Source of the DNA: Luteolibacter pohnpeiensis
GTDB lineage: Bacteria; Verrucomicrobiota; Verrucomicrobiia; Verrucomicrobiales; Akkermansiaceae
Length of the DNA: 64,000 nucleotides
Reading direction: 5' to 3'
Assembly (NCBI RefSeq): GCF_016595435.1
Contig: NZ_JAENIJ010000001.1
Coordinates: 212,122-276,121 of the forward strand
Shown: piece after piece, positions 10,101-18,833 of the stretch
How the letters are laid out: every line of letters starts with the position of its first letter
How positions within the stretch are numbered: the stretch's first letter is position 1
The notes under the pieces: generated by a model
What the model was told of the DNA's origin: nothing
Seen by the model: only the letters and a program-made list of their open reading frames with translations
Databases searched by the model: none
Translations under genes and position numbers: made by a program

Positions 10101-12781
10101 AAACTATGAAGGAGGCATCGAACTCGAAGGATGGTGATGTCTGATTTCCTTGCTTCTTCTAGCTGCTTGACTAGATCCTTTTCAAATCCGTCATACAGGT
10201 GGTTGTTTATCAGAATTTGATAAGAAGTATTCTCGGGTGAACTATCTGTTGTCCCATGGCTTGAATGAATGGATCGATTTGAATTCCAGAATTGTGAGTA
10301 TCGGGCCAGTATTTGTTTTGCGAGATCGATTGCCCTTTCTGAATTTGACTCGTCGGATTCGACGCAAATTTTCAGTTGATCAATGATATCCAAGGAATGG
10401 CTGTCACTCATTCCTGTGGGTAAGTCTTCCGGTTTCGGATCTGCGGAATTGAATTGTCTCTTGATTGTTTCCAGAATTTTTTTTGTATCTCTAACGGGCC
10501 GCCGTGCTGGTCTAAGATTATTTGGGACTAGATAGTTGTGATATGCGGTGAATGCGCGTGCTTTAGCTGGACAGAGATACTGATCGCAGTTTTCCAAATA
10601 ATGGGCAGATTCTTCGGGGGAATGGCCTCTAGCTATTGCTTCTGCAAACAGGAACATCCCGGCTGTTGGATCGATAGGGGAGGTTTTGTTGAAGTTCTCA
10701 ATACGATCTTTGGCAATTGCTACCACCTTTTCGTCAGGACACAGATATTCACCTGTTTGAACCAGTAAATCATAAACGAGGGTGCGTTCTGGAAAATCTG
10801 CGAAGAAGATCCGGAGTCTTGCTTGTAGTTCGGTGTCCAGTTGGTTTGATTCTGGATTGAAATAGGATACACTATTTACCCAAGGTGAGTGAATTGAGAT
10901 GATTGAAAATATGGTATTCTGGGGCGGAGGGACGCGGTGATGGCCATCTATAGCGCGGTATGAGCTACTTGTGTCGAATCCTTGGCCGAGGATTGATACA
11001 TCCGGGGGCAAGAATAGGTAAATAAATGACAGTTCAGAGTTAGCCTCTACTTCTTCCAGATTTCTGGGAATGGGTTTTGTCTGAAGGGCCCGATATTTTT
11101 CCAATCCAGCTGCTGATTTAGGGATTGCATTGATTATGCTTTGGCGAAATGACTCAGAGTGCTCTCCTGCAGTTACGATTACCTTGGAGATTGCCGTTTC
11201 CACGTCGGGATTCGGAACTCCAGAATTAATTAGAAAAGTGAATGTGGAATAGGCGTTAATGTGCAAATCCAGTGGGCTGACTGATCGATCTCCCATCAAT
11301 AGATCGGGCAATCGATCAAGTAATATAGCTAGAGATTCTTCCGATAATCCATGCTGCCTGGAGCGGTAATTGAAGTAATCTAGCAGTCTGAATCCGGAAA
11401 TGCTTGGTGGTAAATTCTGGAAATGGCAAAGTGGTATGGTTTTGTCAATTTGATCCTCCAAATCTGCTGCAATCAAATAATAAATCTGTCTTTCAGGGGA
11501 TAATTTTTCGAACTTCGGATTGGTTTTCAGAATTTGGTAGCATGTTTCTGGTTTTATCAGATTTGATAACCTTCTGAGCGCCTTGTAGGCATTGTCACCC
11601 TGATATAGTTCTTGATCACTCAGTTCTTCGTGAAGATCTGTAGCTGCAACTTCTAAATATTTTACAGATTCATTCCTCTTTGTGATTTGGGATGACGCCA
11701 TGATCAGGTTTAGGTCACTATTTCCTGGATCTGTCGTGAAGATATCCAGCAGGCGTTGCTTGATTTCTGGAGTAACATGACCCATCGGTATTCCGGGGCG
11801 ACTTGTAAATAAATCTGCCGTTTCAATTTGACCTGTCGGCATATTTAGCCAAGCGATGAGCGGTTGTGAATACCTTCCGCAAAGCTGGAGTAATCGCCGT
11901 CTTTCGCCGGTCGTCAGGTCTCCACGGTTCAAGGCTTCGGCTAAATATCGGTTCAAGATAGGTTCGTTATTGGCATGGATCTGATAGAGGGTTTCTAGAT
12001 CGCCGACGGAAGGTTTTTTGCCAGCCTCTTCAATCGCTTTATTATATTCACTTGTTTGGCCTAGCGCGTCATGCCACAATGCTCTCAAGACTGGCGATTC
12101 TGTTTCCTGTAGCAGCTTGTCCACATTGCCTGTGCGCCTAGCAATTTCTAAATGTTGGATCGCCAATTTGGTCCTAACTCTTCCTGCTAGCGGATCCTGT
12201 TGTTCCAGAAATGACAGCAATTCCATCGCCTCATCCTGATGGTTGGCAATGACATCGTTCCTTACCACTGAAAGCCATAGTTGAACATTCGAGAGGGAAA
12301 GAGTGTCTCCATCATGGATGGTCCTTTTGGCTTCCTCGGTTTCTCCTAATTTCCAGAGAAGTGATGCTTCTCGTGCAATGTCGGTAATGGGTCCTCCTCG
12401 CTGCGCATCCAGTGCTGCGGGATAATCGTGATCTTCTTCCAGTAAATTGGTAAGGCATAGCTGGATATTCGGATTTGGCTGTTCTTTAGCCATCGACGCG
12501 CGTAACGCGGCGATAAATTCCTTACGATGTTCCGATGACATCGGCAGTCCCACGAAGCCGCTCATGAGAACATCATCTCTCATCACTAAAGTAGGGCGTG
12601 GTATGGCTGCTACGACAGTCGCCGGGGTCTTGCCGACAACATCAAAAAAGTCTGGTTTTTGGGTATTCTCCGCTGTTTCGCCAAATGCAGGCGAGAAAAT
12701 TGGGGATACCCATACCAGCGCCAAAAAAAGAATGGCATGGCTCATCAACATAATGATTCGGGTTAATTTGCGAGAAGGCAC
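7136..12781 (-). CDS. Giant secreted protein of unknown function, helical repeats plus beta-propeller-like end
   Basis: I do not recognise this 1,881-residue protein. It opens with a signal peptide (basic MPSRKLTRII, hydrophobic AILFLALVWVSPIFS, then PAFGETAE), so it is exported. Roughly residues 80-1150 are leucine/alanine-rich helical segments with TPR-like spacing, such as LWKLGETEEAKRTI and LLSFLEQQDPLAGRVRTKLA. A beta-rich middle follows. The last 350 or so residues look like a WD40/TolB-type propeller, with phrases such as KIALSPDGKYLAWPGKNAG and DLRDQEIHLLYSMEP. This combination suggests a scaffold or binding protein in the periplasm or at the surface rather than an enzyme. The gene stands alone between the P-loop gene and a divergent zinc-ribbon gene. 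Its base composition is more AT-rich than the flanking metabolic genes. No frameshift was seen over 5.6 kb. Confidence 0.8.
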   Translation of the reverse strand: MPSRKLTRIIMLMSHAILFLALVWVSPIFSPAFGETAENTQKPDFFDVVGKTPATVVAAIPRPTLVMRDDVLMSGFVGLPMSSEHRKEFIAALRASMAKEQPNPNIQLCLTNLLEEDHDYPAALDAQRGGPITDIAREASLLWKLGETEEAKRTIHDGDTLSLSNVQLWLSVVRNDVIANHQDEAMELLSFLEQQDPLAGRVRTKLAIQHLEIARRTGNVDKLLQETESPVLRALWHDALGQTSEYNKAIEEAGKKPSVGDLETLYQIHANNEPILNRYLAEALNRGDLTTGERRRLLQLCGRYSQPLIAWLNMPTGQIETADLFTSRPGIPMGHVTPEIKQRLLDIFTTDPGNSDLNLIMASSQITKRNESVKYLEVAATDLHEELSDQELYQGDNAYKALRRLSNLIKPETCYQILKTNPKFEKLSPERQIYYLIAADLEDQIDKTIPLCHFQNLPPSISGFRLLDYFNYRSRQHGLSEESLAILLDRLPDLLMGDRSVSPLDLHINAYSTFTFLINSGVPNPDVETAISKVIVTAGEHSESFRQSIINAIPKSAAGLEKYRALQTKPIPRNLEEVEANSELSFIYLFLPPDVSILGQGFDTSSSYRAIDGHHRVPPPQNTIFSIISIHSPWVNSVSYFNPESNQLDTELQARLRIFFADFPERTLVYDLLVQTGEYLCPDEKVVAIAKDRIENFNKTSPIDPTAGMFLFAEAIARGHSPEESAHYLENCDQYLCPAKARAFTAYHNYLVPNNLRPARRPVRDTKKILETIKRQFNSADPKPEDLPTGMSDSHSLDIIDQLKICVESDESNSERAIDLAKQILARYSQFWNSNRSIHSSHGTTDSSPENTSYQILINNHLYDGFEKDLVKQLEEARKSDITILRVRCLLHSFHVTHSTQAIYPYAKQLFKLDPSERWVAADVLAAATEENNPELALRAMESLYKVSPSYLMKTIHQIMTQPSSRSPRLNPFELFTRENNHQLVELLLNSPILDEESTSPIPTISDQSDFLPLYRHLAKIEPESLKPILNRYRAITPANGRMLAEIASELVDQNHQATAVDILADAYFTVRTTPSNHASQTQPTDLNIDDLDIEALIKLNLAIPLADAESRYPETSATARVRLIIKLAAYPNPETLDQSIIPFLKSLNQEQQISFKNKLLLLLKFLANDGEKLRFRFIHSTGQLSDLFSSFEDCLSKFTLATKLGDGSFIDTDWSQIKQLITTEDSQSKRFMLNEIAWPMARYSRDVSWIEFCGLTSQAEAPREMWATNFPDHNSLKTIPKNRLELIASSFLKDLAPGPKYSQHVLALFDRLLSSNSSDISLYEKFRPWLAYPLDPKIHNSNWRQQVLDLITRNPAGAQPQISAIFTGETWKISWSLSSIQSQNDYTIPSCDFSFLDGLYDLEFVTGNRVDRMKTFHSVLAAKATGQIDLDLPEDSQFIALLAKERSGKNIRLSVPIQIRERIVMDAPEVSPPFKSSDIHGPFEQSRVMEISENTGSQTIDLLTFPCNPIAPSPCVRGWLLSNSGVQLALSFRDSTGHEIDRSTLSKDPSPEIPFPTWQSFSSLHSEFTTHRSVAPQSTSTIVLTCSKPHDGSAIYIADLWIEHSSLTGGMPPGVEKIGQLKGFRQMVLVDPSSHQFVALTNQGLTLFDLSTKVTKDFKIDGSCGELHAIVWIRFADSRVIYYTRENRFYLLDLRDQEIHLLYSMEPTAFIYTETLDKIALSPDGKYLAWPGKNAGIHLIQLDQPGDYPHRLFETTKANSLHFAEHGKILRAICRNGFFSVNLDGWQSNPPSITNQPPTTPEFRSDNRPATNITPIPSSILTLRTGSVKTLAETRVQNRCVLLPSGVAAIDSEGKPFFVDFFGRIFRFELENLADYPKDH

Positions 12782-13017
12782 TCACCCAATCACCGACTTC
12801 AGGTGCTGTAGAGCATTATTTTTAAAAATTGAAAATTTGCTCAAAACTCATGCCCGAAAATGTATCCAGATCATTTGGATTCCATGAATAGGGATAAACA
12901 TGGATGTTTGAAGGTTGCTCCCGCAGGCACTTATGTGAGGAGATTTCTGCGATTTTGCCGTATGTTTGGACATTTTGGACCAAATCGTTCAACCTCTGGC
13001 GGGTTTTCCATGATGTT

Positions 13018-13392
13018 ATGAAGAAGTGTCCCTTTTGTGCCGAAGAAATTCAGGATGATGCGATTAAGTGCAAACATTGCTCCGAGTTTCTCGATGAATC
13101 GAAGCGACCCGTCACGGTTGTGCCTCCATCCATCCCGCATGATTATGCCGCCCCAAGCCCTGCACCGGTGCCGTTTTTCTACCGCACTGGTTTCATCGTC
13201 TTTCTTTTTCTCCTCTTTCCACCAGTTGCACTTCCATCGATCATTCTCCATCCGCGATTGAACAAAGCCTGGAAAATCGGGCTTTCCATCGCGATTCTTG
13301 TTGTTAGCTGGCTGACTTACATTGCACTGAAATCGTTCATCAATCAATTGAACGAAGAAATGAAAGTCTTGAACCAAGGTTTTGGTGTCTGA
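13018..13392 (+). CDS. Zinc-ribbon small membrane protein
   Basis: Protein of 124 residues. The N-terminus MKKCPFCAEEIQDDAIKCKHC is a zinc ribbon with cysteines at 4, 7, 18 and 21, as in many small bacterial zinc-ribbon membrane proteins. A proline-rich linker follows (residues 40-55). Two hydrophobic segments come next, FIVFLFLLFPPVALPSIIL and IGLSIAILVVSWLTYIAL, so the protein is anchored with the ribbon probably in the cytoplasm. The start at 13018 is chosen because CPFC follows directly; the frame is open further upstream without meaningful sequence. It is divergent from the giant gene and converges on the SGNH gene. The molecular role is unknown. Confidence 0.75.
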   Translation: MKKCPFCAEEIQDDAIKCKHCSEFLDESKRPVTVVPPSIPHDYAAPSPAPVPFFYRTGFIVFLFLLFPPVALPSIILHPRLNKAWKIGLSIAILVVSWLTYIALKSFINQLNEEMKVLNQGFGV

Positions 13393-13423
13393 ATCTTGCT
13401 TGATTGTCTAACTTCATATCACT

Positions 13424-15604
13424 TCAAGGCTTTGTAAAAGATAGCCTGAAAAAGCGAGATGGCTCCGTTATCAGTTCGGTGTAAGGCGGCTGCGGTGATG
13501 GTGATATTTCGGTCCAGTCCTCGCCAAGATCGACGTTGGATTCCAAGACACCGGTGCCGGACCAATCGACCACAATGTTTCCTTGCACGACCACGGGTTT
13601 GTAGAGTTGAGGCTCTTCTGTTGATGAAGCGCTGATGATCAGGGCGCCGAGATAAGTGAAGTGATAAGCATTGTTGTTCGAGGAACCCGGAGATACTTCA
13701 ATGGTTAGAACTCCTTCTGCCGTGGGTGTCAGATCCGTCAGGACAGCAACTGTGTTGATGTTGTTAGATGGATTCAACGAGGTTGAGTTTACGCTAGCTC
13801 CGGTAACCGTATAAAGTGTCTCACGATTATCGGAAACATCAGTTCGTGAAGCGTAAAACGTGAGCGAATAGGTCATCGCTGGATCCAGTCCGGTGATTTT
13901 GAAGGCTGGGAAAATATTCGCGCGTTCGTTGAAGAACTCGGTGTTTCCGTAAAACGAATCCTGGCTTGCTGTCGTTGGGAAATCAGTCGCTGTTAGAGTG
14001 CCGTTCGGGTTCGCATCGTTGAACCGTCGTATCATTTCCAATTGAAGGTTTCCTGCATTTCCTGCCTCGTCCAATAGTGGGCCAAGCACTCCGGAATCTG
14101 TGGCGGCGACAGCAGAAGTGACATTGTTCCAGGTCCGGTCGGGATCGGTGGTGGAGCTGGTAACGGTCGCTCCAAAATCACAATACCAACTGCTGCCCGA
14201 AGCGGACTGGGCGTGGGTGATGAAGAGAGATCCGGCGGAAAAGGCATTGCCAGCGATGTCGGTGACCACTGGATTCACGCCAACCACAAATCCATCTTCC
14301 ACGGAGCTTTCCAGCACCAGCGTGACCGATTTTCCGTCGGACGAAAGCGTGGCGGAAATGACTTTCACGACTTCGCCATGGTAGGCGACGGTGTAATTCG
14401 CCGCGATCGCCGCTTGTTCGGAAGCAAGCGCTTCACTGAAGCCCAGCTGGATCGTCGTGGAATCCGTTAAGCTGGCTTCCAGCGGCGTGGGGGGCACTTC
14501 ATCCGATGTTACGGTCAAAACCACCGGGTCGCTGGTCAGGGTCGAAACTGCATTGGTGATTTCCACTTTAAAAACAGCTCCATTCAAATCTGAATCTGCA
14601 GCTTGGATGGTATAGCTTAATTCATTCGCACCATCGATCGCTTTATCGTTCTTGAACCACTGGATGGATTCCGGCTCCGATCCGCGAATCAGCGCGTTAA
14701 AAGTTACCGATTGGTTTTCGCTAACCGTTTGGGAAGTAGGCTGGCTGACAAATGATAATTCCACCGTTCCGGTCACGGTTTGCCAGGCCATGCGTTCGAG
14801 AAATGCCGGATCTTCCGTTAGATTCAATCCCAAGGAACTGATCGCCTCCTCCGTGTGCAGTCCTTCCGGGCTTTCGCCGTAGATGGTTGCATAGAAAACC
14901 GCCGCGCTGAGGAAGTATCCATTGTCATTTCCGTGGTATTCGTCACTGCCGTGCAAGTCCGCGAAATCCGTATCCGATTCGGCGAGCAAACCGCCCGCGT
15001 TTTCCCATGCATCGCCGACCGGGGAGATGAGGACTGGTGCGTTCTCAGGATGATCGGTGGTTAAGGCAAGGGCGAGAGCTTGATAGTTGGTGCGCAGCTC
15101 CGATTGCATCTCTGAGGTGGTCGCGAACGTGCTGGCGGTCGAGCTACCCGTGATCAATGAATGTTTCGCGCTGCGCGCCCAGGTTTCGTAAAGGATCACC
15201 TGAGTCGCCGAATGATTCGCGATAACGCGATCATATAAAAGCGTTCCATAAGTCATGTGATCCTCGACGCTGCCAATGTGAGTGGGTTGCGTTGAGTAGT
15301 TTTGCAGGATCACGTAGTCCCATTGGCGCGATGCAATCGCAGCCTGGCTGGTGGCATCATTTTCATGAAATTCAAAGCTCTGCCCGCCAACGGCCCGCAT
15401 TTCCGTGGTCGGATCTTCATGGCCTCCGGCGATCGCGAGTCGGTCGAAAATTTCAGGCACACTGGTAGTGCCTCCCTCGCCATAGGTGAAACTATTACCT
15501 ATAAATAAAATCTTTTGCTCGGCATGAGTCGAAATGCTGAGGGCAAAAAGCGTGGCAGCGGAAAGAAAACCGGAAATGTGAATTCTAGGCATGGGTAGGT
15601 TCAT
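13424..15604 (-). CDS. Secreted SGNH-hydrolase-like (DUF4886-type) protein with Ig-like and shared beta domains
   Basis: The 726-residue protein starts with a signal peptide ending STHAEQ; a second possible start lies 12 bases downstream. Residues about 28-270 form a DUF4886/SGNH-hydrolase-like domain: KILFIGNSFTYGEGGTT holds the nucleophile Ser block, DYVILQNYSTQP the Asn block, and DEYHGNDNGYFLSAAVF a candidate His block. Next are an Ig-like domain (VSFVSQPTSQTV..WFKN), a SbsA-like Ig domain (PPTPLEASLTDSTTIQLGFSEAL), and a 170-residue beta domain beginning SSWYCDFGATV. That last domain is clearly related to the PEP-CTERM protein at 18129-18818 (shared patterns DSFYGN, SLTFYASR..DNRETLYTVTG, Y-x-YLG). 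No PEP-CTERM tail is present here. It is probably an extracellular carbohydrate- or ester-acting protein; substrate unknown. It is divergent from the sigma-factor operon. Confidence 0.75.
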   Translation of the reverse strand: MNLPMPRIHISGFLSAATLFALSISTHAEQKILFIGNSFTYGEGGTTSVPEIFDRLAIAGGHEDPTTEMRAVGGQSFEFHENDATSQAAIASRQWDYVILQNYSTQPTHIGSVEDHMTYGTLLYDRVIANHSATQVILYETWARSAKHSLITGSSTASTFATTSEMQSELRTNYQALALALTTDHPENAPVLISPVGDAWENAGGLLAESDTDFADLHGSDEYHGNDNGYFLSAAVFYATIYGESPEGLHTEEAISSLGLNLTEDPAFLERMAWQTVTGTVELSFVSQPTSQTVSENQSVTFNALIRGSEPESIQWFKNDKAIDGANELSYTIQAADSDLNGAVFKVEITNAVSTLTSDPVVLTVTSDEVPPTPLEASLTDSTTIQLGFSEALASEQAAIAANYTVAYHGEVVKVISATLSSDGKSVTLVLESSVEDGFVVGVNPVVTDIAGNAFSAGSLFITHAQSASGSSWYCDFGATVTSSTTDPDRTWNNVTSAVAATDSGVLGPLLDEAGNAGNLQLEMIRRFNDANPNGTLTATDFPTTASQDSFYGNTEFFNERANIFPAFKITGLDPAMTYSLTFYASRTDVSDNRETLYTVTGASVNSTSLNPSNNINTVAVLTDLTPTAEGVLTIEVSPGSSNNNAYHFTYLGALIISASSTEEPQLYKPVVVQGNIVVDWSGTGVLESNVDLGEDWTEISPSPQPPYTELITEPSRFFRLSFTKP

Positions 15605-15760
15605 TCAATGGGTTTCGGAAGATTGGCTTAGAAAGGGTGTGCCGAAATGGCGGAGTACCACTCTTTTTTCCTCCCCGACTGTTTTTTCTCCGCCACGGAA
15701 AAACATTGCCGCATTGGAAATTTCCGGGCTTGGTGAACTTGCAACATGTGCCGCCACATG

Positions 15761-16342
15761 ATGGACGAATCGACCGAGAAGACCTTGATCAATGCCTCTA
15801 AGCTGGGGGACATCGCTGCTTTCGACGAACTCGTGAAGTCGAACCAAGCCAGCATCCGCGCGTACTTCCGCATGCGAGTCTTCGATTGGGCGGCGGCTGA
15901 TGATCTGGCGCAGGAAGTTTTTCTAACCGCTTACAAGCGACTGGGAACCTTCCGCGGTGAAGCCCGGTTCGGTGCCTGGACCCGTGGAATCGCCTCCAAT
16001 CACTTGCGCAACTGGTTGCGCCAGCGTCGCGATGAACCCGTTGGCGGTGGGGAAGAGCTGCAATCGCTTTTCACCAGCCAGATCGACCTCAGCTACCAAT
16101 TCGAAAGTTCGGTTGAACCCGAGCCGGAGGAGGCGGTGATGCTCGCGGCCTTGGATAACTGCTTGAGCAAACTCGGCAGGTCCGCGCGCAGCTTGTTAGA
16201 CGAGCGATACCATGTCGGCAAAACCGTTCGTGAGATTGCAGATGGGACTTCGCGCGGCTATTCGGCCATTGTGATGCAGCTTCTGCGCATCCGGAAAATT
16301 CTCGCAACCTGCATCCGCCAGCAGCTCGGTCCCACCCGATGA
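15761..16342 (+). CDS. ECF-type RNA polymerase sigma factor
   Basis: A 193-residue sigma-70 family factor of the short ECF class. Region 2 is visible at residues about 20-90 (AFDELVKSNQASIRAYF; DDLAQEVFLTAYKRL for 2.2-2.3; TRGIASNHLRNWLRQRR for 2.4). Region 4 is at about 125-185 (LDNCLSKLGRSARSLLDERYHVGKTVREIA then SAIVMQLLRIRKIL). The linker is longer than in most ECF factors. The start is placed at 15761 (MDESTEKTL); ATG codons 3 and 15 bases upstream are alternatives. Its stop overlaps the ATG of the next gene by four bases (ATGA), so the two are translationally coupled, the usual arrangement for an ECF factor and its regulator. Here that partner is a transporter fusion. Confidence 0.93.
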   Translation: MDESTEKTLINASKLGDIAAFDELVKSNQASIRAYFRMRVFDWAAADDLAQEVFLTAYKRLGTFRGEARFGAWTRGIASNHLRNWLRQRRDEPVGGGEELQSLFTSQIDLSYQFESSVEPEPEEAVMLAALDNCLSKLGRSARSLLDERYHVGKTVREIADGTSRGYSAIVMQLLRIRKILATCIRQQLGPTR

Positions 16343-18018
16343 AAAAGCAGGATGCGGATGAATTGCTGGCCCGTGTCCTCGGCGGCAAATCCAGCGAGGA
16401 GGATCGGGCATCGTTACTCGACTGGCTTGCTCAAAACCAGGACCAGCGATCAGAAGCAGCTGAGCAGTTGGTGATCGATAGCCTGCTCGGTGTGACTTTG
16501 GAAAAGAATTCCGGCGATGATTTTCGAGATCGTCTCCTGCAAAGACTGGCACTCGAACAAGAGCGGAGATCATTCCAAAATCTGGGTGCCAGAGTGCAGC
16601 TGAATAGCCGCAAGCTTGGGTTCATCCTCGGCCCGCTGTTGGCGACGATCAGCTGGTTCCTGCTCCATTTTCTGCTGGCGGATGCTCCGGCGATCGCTGG
16701 AAAAGCGGCACCTGCGTGTTGGGCTGGCGCGGTGCTCATCTGGTGCGTGGTGTGGTGGATTTTCGAACCGGTACCCATCGCCGCTACTTCGCTCATTCCA
16801 CTCGCGCTTTTTCCGCTGTTCGGAGTTTTGGACGAAGTCGAGATTGCGGATTCTTATGCCAATCACTTGGTTATACTTTTCCTTTCAGGCTTTATGCTTT
16901 CGCGCGCGATGGAGCAGAGCGGCGCCCACCGGAGGCTGGCACTGGGGCTTGTTAGAATGATCGGTGGCTCGGGAGGGCGGCCCTTGGTGCTCGCTTGCAT
17001 GATTGCTTCCGCGGGTCTCAGCATGTGGACATCGAACACGGTGACGGTGCTCATTTTGCTGCCGATTGTGATCGCGATTATCGATCAACGGCGGGATCGC
17101 CAGCTTGCGACGCCGCTTTTGCTTGGGATTGCTTATGCCGCGGCCATTGGCGGGATTGCTTCGCCCATTGGCACTCCACCGAATGCCGTGCTCATTGCCC
17201 AGGCAGATTTGCTCGTCGCAGCGGGGCAGCTTGCGCATCCGGTTGGATTCGTCGATTGGGTCAAATTCGGGCTGCCTGTTTCGCTCATTCTGGTTCCTCT
17301 GGCCTGGCTGTGGCTCACACGCGGAATTTTACCAGCCGCTCCGTTTCGCATCGCGCCGCTCGGTCCTTGGAGGAAAGCGGAAGTCCGCGTTTCCTTGGTC
17401 CTCGGGTTGACCGCAGTGCTCTGGATGACCCGCTCGGATCCCTACGGCGGCTGGAGTTCGCTACTCGGGGTGCCGACCCTGAAAGACAGCACCGTCGGCC
17501 TGTTGGCGGTGATCGCGCTTTTCCTCATTCCCAACGGCAACCGGGATGGAAAAAATCTGCTGGAGTGGGAGCACGCCGCGAAAATTCCCTGGAACGTTCT
17601 CATCCTGTTAGGCAGCGGTATCGCCATCGGAAATGCCATCGCCGCCACCGGTCTCAGCCAGGCGATTGCAGAAAACCTCAATCTACTTGGCGGGCTTTCG
17701 ACCTTGCCCATGGTGGTTGTCGTCGTCATCGCGGTTAGCCTTCTCACCGAAATTGGCAGCAACACGGCCACTTCCACCATTTTACTTCCGCTGCTAGCAG
17801 CTACCGCTCTCGCCGCGCAGATTCCGCCCATGCTGTTGATGGTTCCGGCTGCCATGGCAACGAGTTGCTCGTTTCTGCTTCCCGTGGCAACGCCGCCCAA
17901 TGCGGTGGTGTTTGCCGTTGGTGAGTTTTCCATCCGCAGAATGCTTTTCGAAGGAATGGTGCTGAAAGCCATCAGCGCGGTGGTCATCATTGCCGTTTGC
18001 TACCTGATGATGGCCTGA
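16339..18018 (+). CDS. Anti-sigma-like domain fused to a DASS (SLC13) sodium/carboxylate transporter
   Basis: The 559-residue protein has two parts. Residues 1-90 are soluble, charged and helical (DADELLARVLGGKSSEEDRA; LLDWLAQNQDQRSEAAEQL; FRDRLLQRLALEQERRSF). This resembles the cytoplasmic N-terminus of the regulators that pair with ECF factors in Verrucomicrobia and Planctomycetes. Residues about 94-559 are a full divalent-anion:sodium symporter: many membrane helices, two SNT sodium-site motifs (TSNTVTV at 231-237 and GSNTATS at 473-479), and the paired PIGTPPNAVLIA and VATPPNAVVFA hairpin motifs. DASS proteins import succinate, malate, citrate or sulfate. Because the gene overlaps the sigma gene by four bases, I infer that substrate transport state may gate release of the sigma factor. 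The fusion assignment is from sequence; the regulatory role is inference. Confidence 0.85.
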   Translation: MKKQDADELLARVLGGKSSEEDRASLLDWLAQNQDQRSEAAEQLVIDSLLGVTLEKNSGDDFRDRLLQRLALEQERRSFQNLGARVQLNSRKLGFILGPLLATISWFLLHFLLADAPAIAGKAAPACWAGAVLIWCVVWWIFEPVPIAATSLIPLALFPLFGVLDEVEIADSYANHLVILFLSGFMLSRAMEQSGAHRRLALGLVRMIGGSGGRPLVLACMIASAGLSMWTSNTVTVLILLPIVIAIIDQRRDRQLATPLLLGIAYAAAIGGIASPIGTPPNAVLIAQADLLVAAGQLAHPVGFVDWVKFGLPVSLILVPLAWLWLTRGILPAAPFRIAPLGPWRKAEVRVSLVLGLTAVLWMTRSDPYGGWSSLLGVPTLKDSTVGLLAVIALFLIPNGNRDGKNLLEWEHAAKIPWNVLILLGSGIAIGNAIAATGLSQAIAENLNLLGGLSTLPMVVVVVIAVSLLTEIGSNTATSTILLPLLAATALAAQIPPMLLMVPAAMATSCSFLLPVATPPNAVVFAVGEFSIRRMLFEGMVLKAISAVVIIAVCYLMMA

Positions 18019-18128
18019 GGCGATATTTTTCGTTTTTTGGTGTGGTACGATTCCTCGGTTCGACACCCACATTAGACCGGCATCCATTTTGCCGGTCGGA
18101 AATCGTAACCCAATTCCAGGAAACCTAC

Positions 18129-18818
18129 ATGATCCCCAAACTATTGATCCCTGCCATTGCGGCAGTCTTCGCTACCGGTTCCTTAAACGCCGCAGTCGTT
18201 TACATCGATTTCGGTGGCAGCGACACCAGTGGAAACTGGAACTCCATCACCGATGAAGTCAGTGGCTCCATCCTCGATGCCATCGACAGCAACGGCCAGT
18301 TTACCGGCATCTACGTGGAAGTGACCTCCCGCTTCAATGCCTCCAACTACACCGGCACAACCGATTCCTCAGCGGGCTATCCATCGACTGCGACCGGCGA
18401 TTCGTTCTATGGCAACGCCTATCAGGCATACAACGGGCAACCGATCATTGCCAGCTCCACCGTGACGTTTTCCAATCTCACCGCCGGTGTGCAGTACAGT
18501 TTCACCTTTTACGCCTCACGCGTCGGCGTGGCCGACAACCGCATCACCCGCTACACGCTCACCGGAGAGGGCGATGCGGAGTATGTTGAACTGAATACCT
18601 CTAACAACGTCACCAATTCCGTCACGATTTATGACGTCGTCGCGGATGAGAATGGTGAAATCACGTTGGATGTAGGTGCAGGCACTGGGAATGACAACAC
18701 GACCGGGTTTTACTACCTCGGAGTGGTTGAAATCAATTACGTCGTCCCTGAGCCGACTTCCGGCATTCTTGCTCTGAGCGGCCTTGCTCTCGCGACCTTG
18801 CGCAGACGGCGGCGCTAG
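18129..18818 (+). CDS. PEP-CTERM sorting-domain protein
   Basis: Exported 229-residue protein. A signal peptide (MIPKLLIPAIAAVFATGSLNA) is followed by a single beta-rich domain beginning VVYIDFGGSDTSGNW. The C-terminus is a standard PEP-CTERM sorting signal: VPEPTSGILALSGLALATLRRRRR (proline-glutamate-proline motif, hydrophobic helix, arginine cluster). This targets the protein to exosortase processing at the cell surface. The beta domain matches the C-terminal domain of the SGNH-like protein at 13424-15604 (DSFYGN; FTFYASRVGVADNRITRYTLTGEG; FYYLG). The start is the ATG at 18129. It lies 110 bases downstream of the sigma/transporter pair on the same strand and could be a target of that sigma factor. 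The ligand is unknown. Confidence 0.88.
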   Translation: MIPKLLIPAIAAVFATGSLNAAVVYIDFGGSDTSGNWNSITDEVSGSILDAIDSNGQFTGIYVEVTSRFNASNYTGTTDSSAGYPSTATGDSFYGNAYQAYNGQPIIASSTVTFSNLTAGVQYSFTFYASRVGVADNRITRYTLTGEGDAEYVELNTSNNVTNSVTIYDVVADENGEITLDVGAGTGNDNTTGFYYLGVVEINYVVPEPTSGILALSGLALATLRRRRR

Positions 18819-18833
18819 GCTGAGATTTCGCAT

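Noticed and set aside
16995..17738. A 247-codon alternative frame within the DASS transporter gene
   Set aside because: It is rich in Arg/His/Ser as expected of a shifted GC-rich frame. The transporter frame carries all family motifs.
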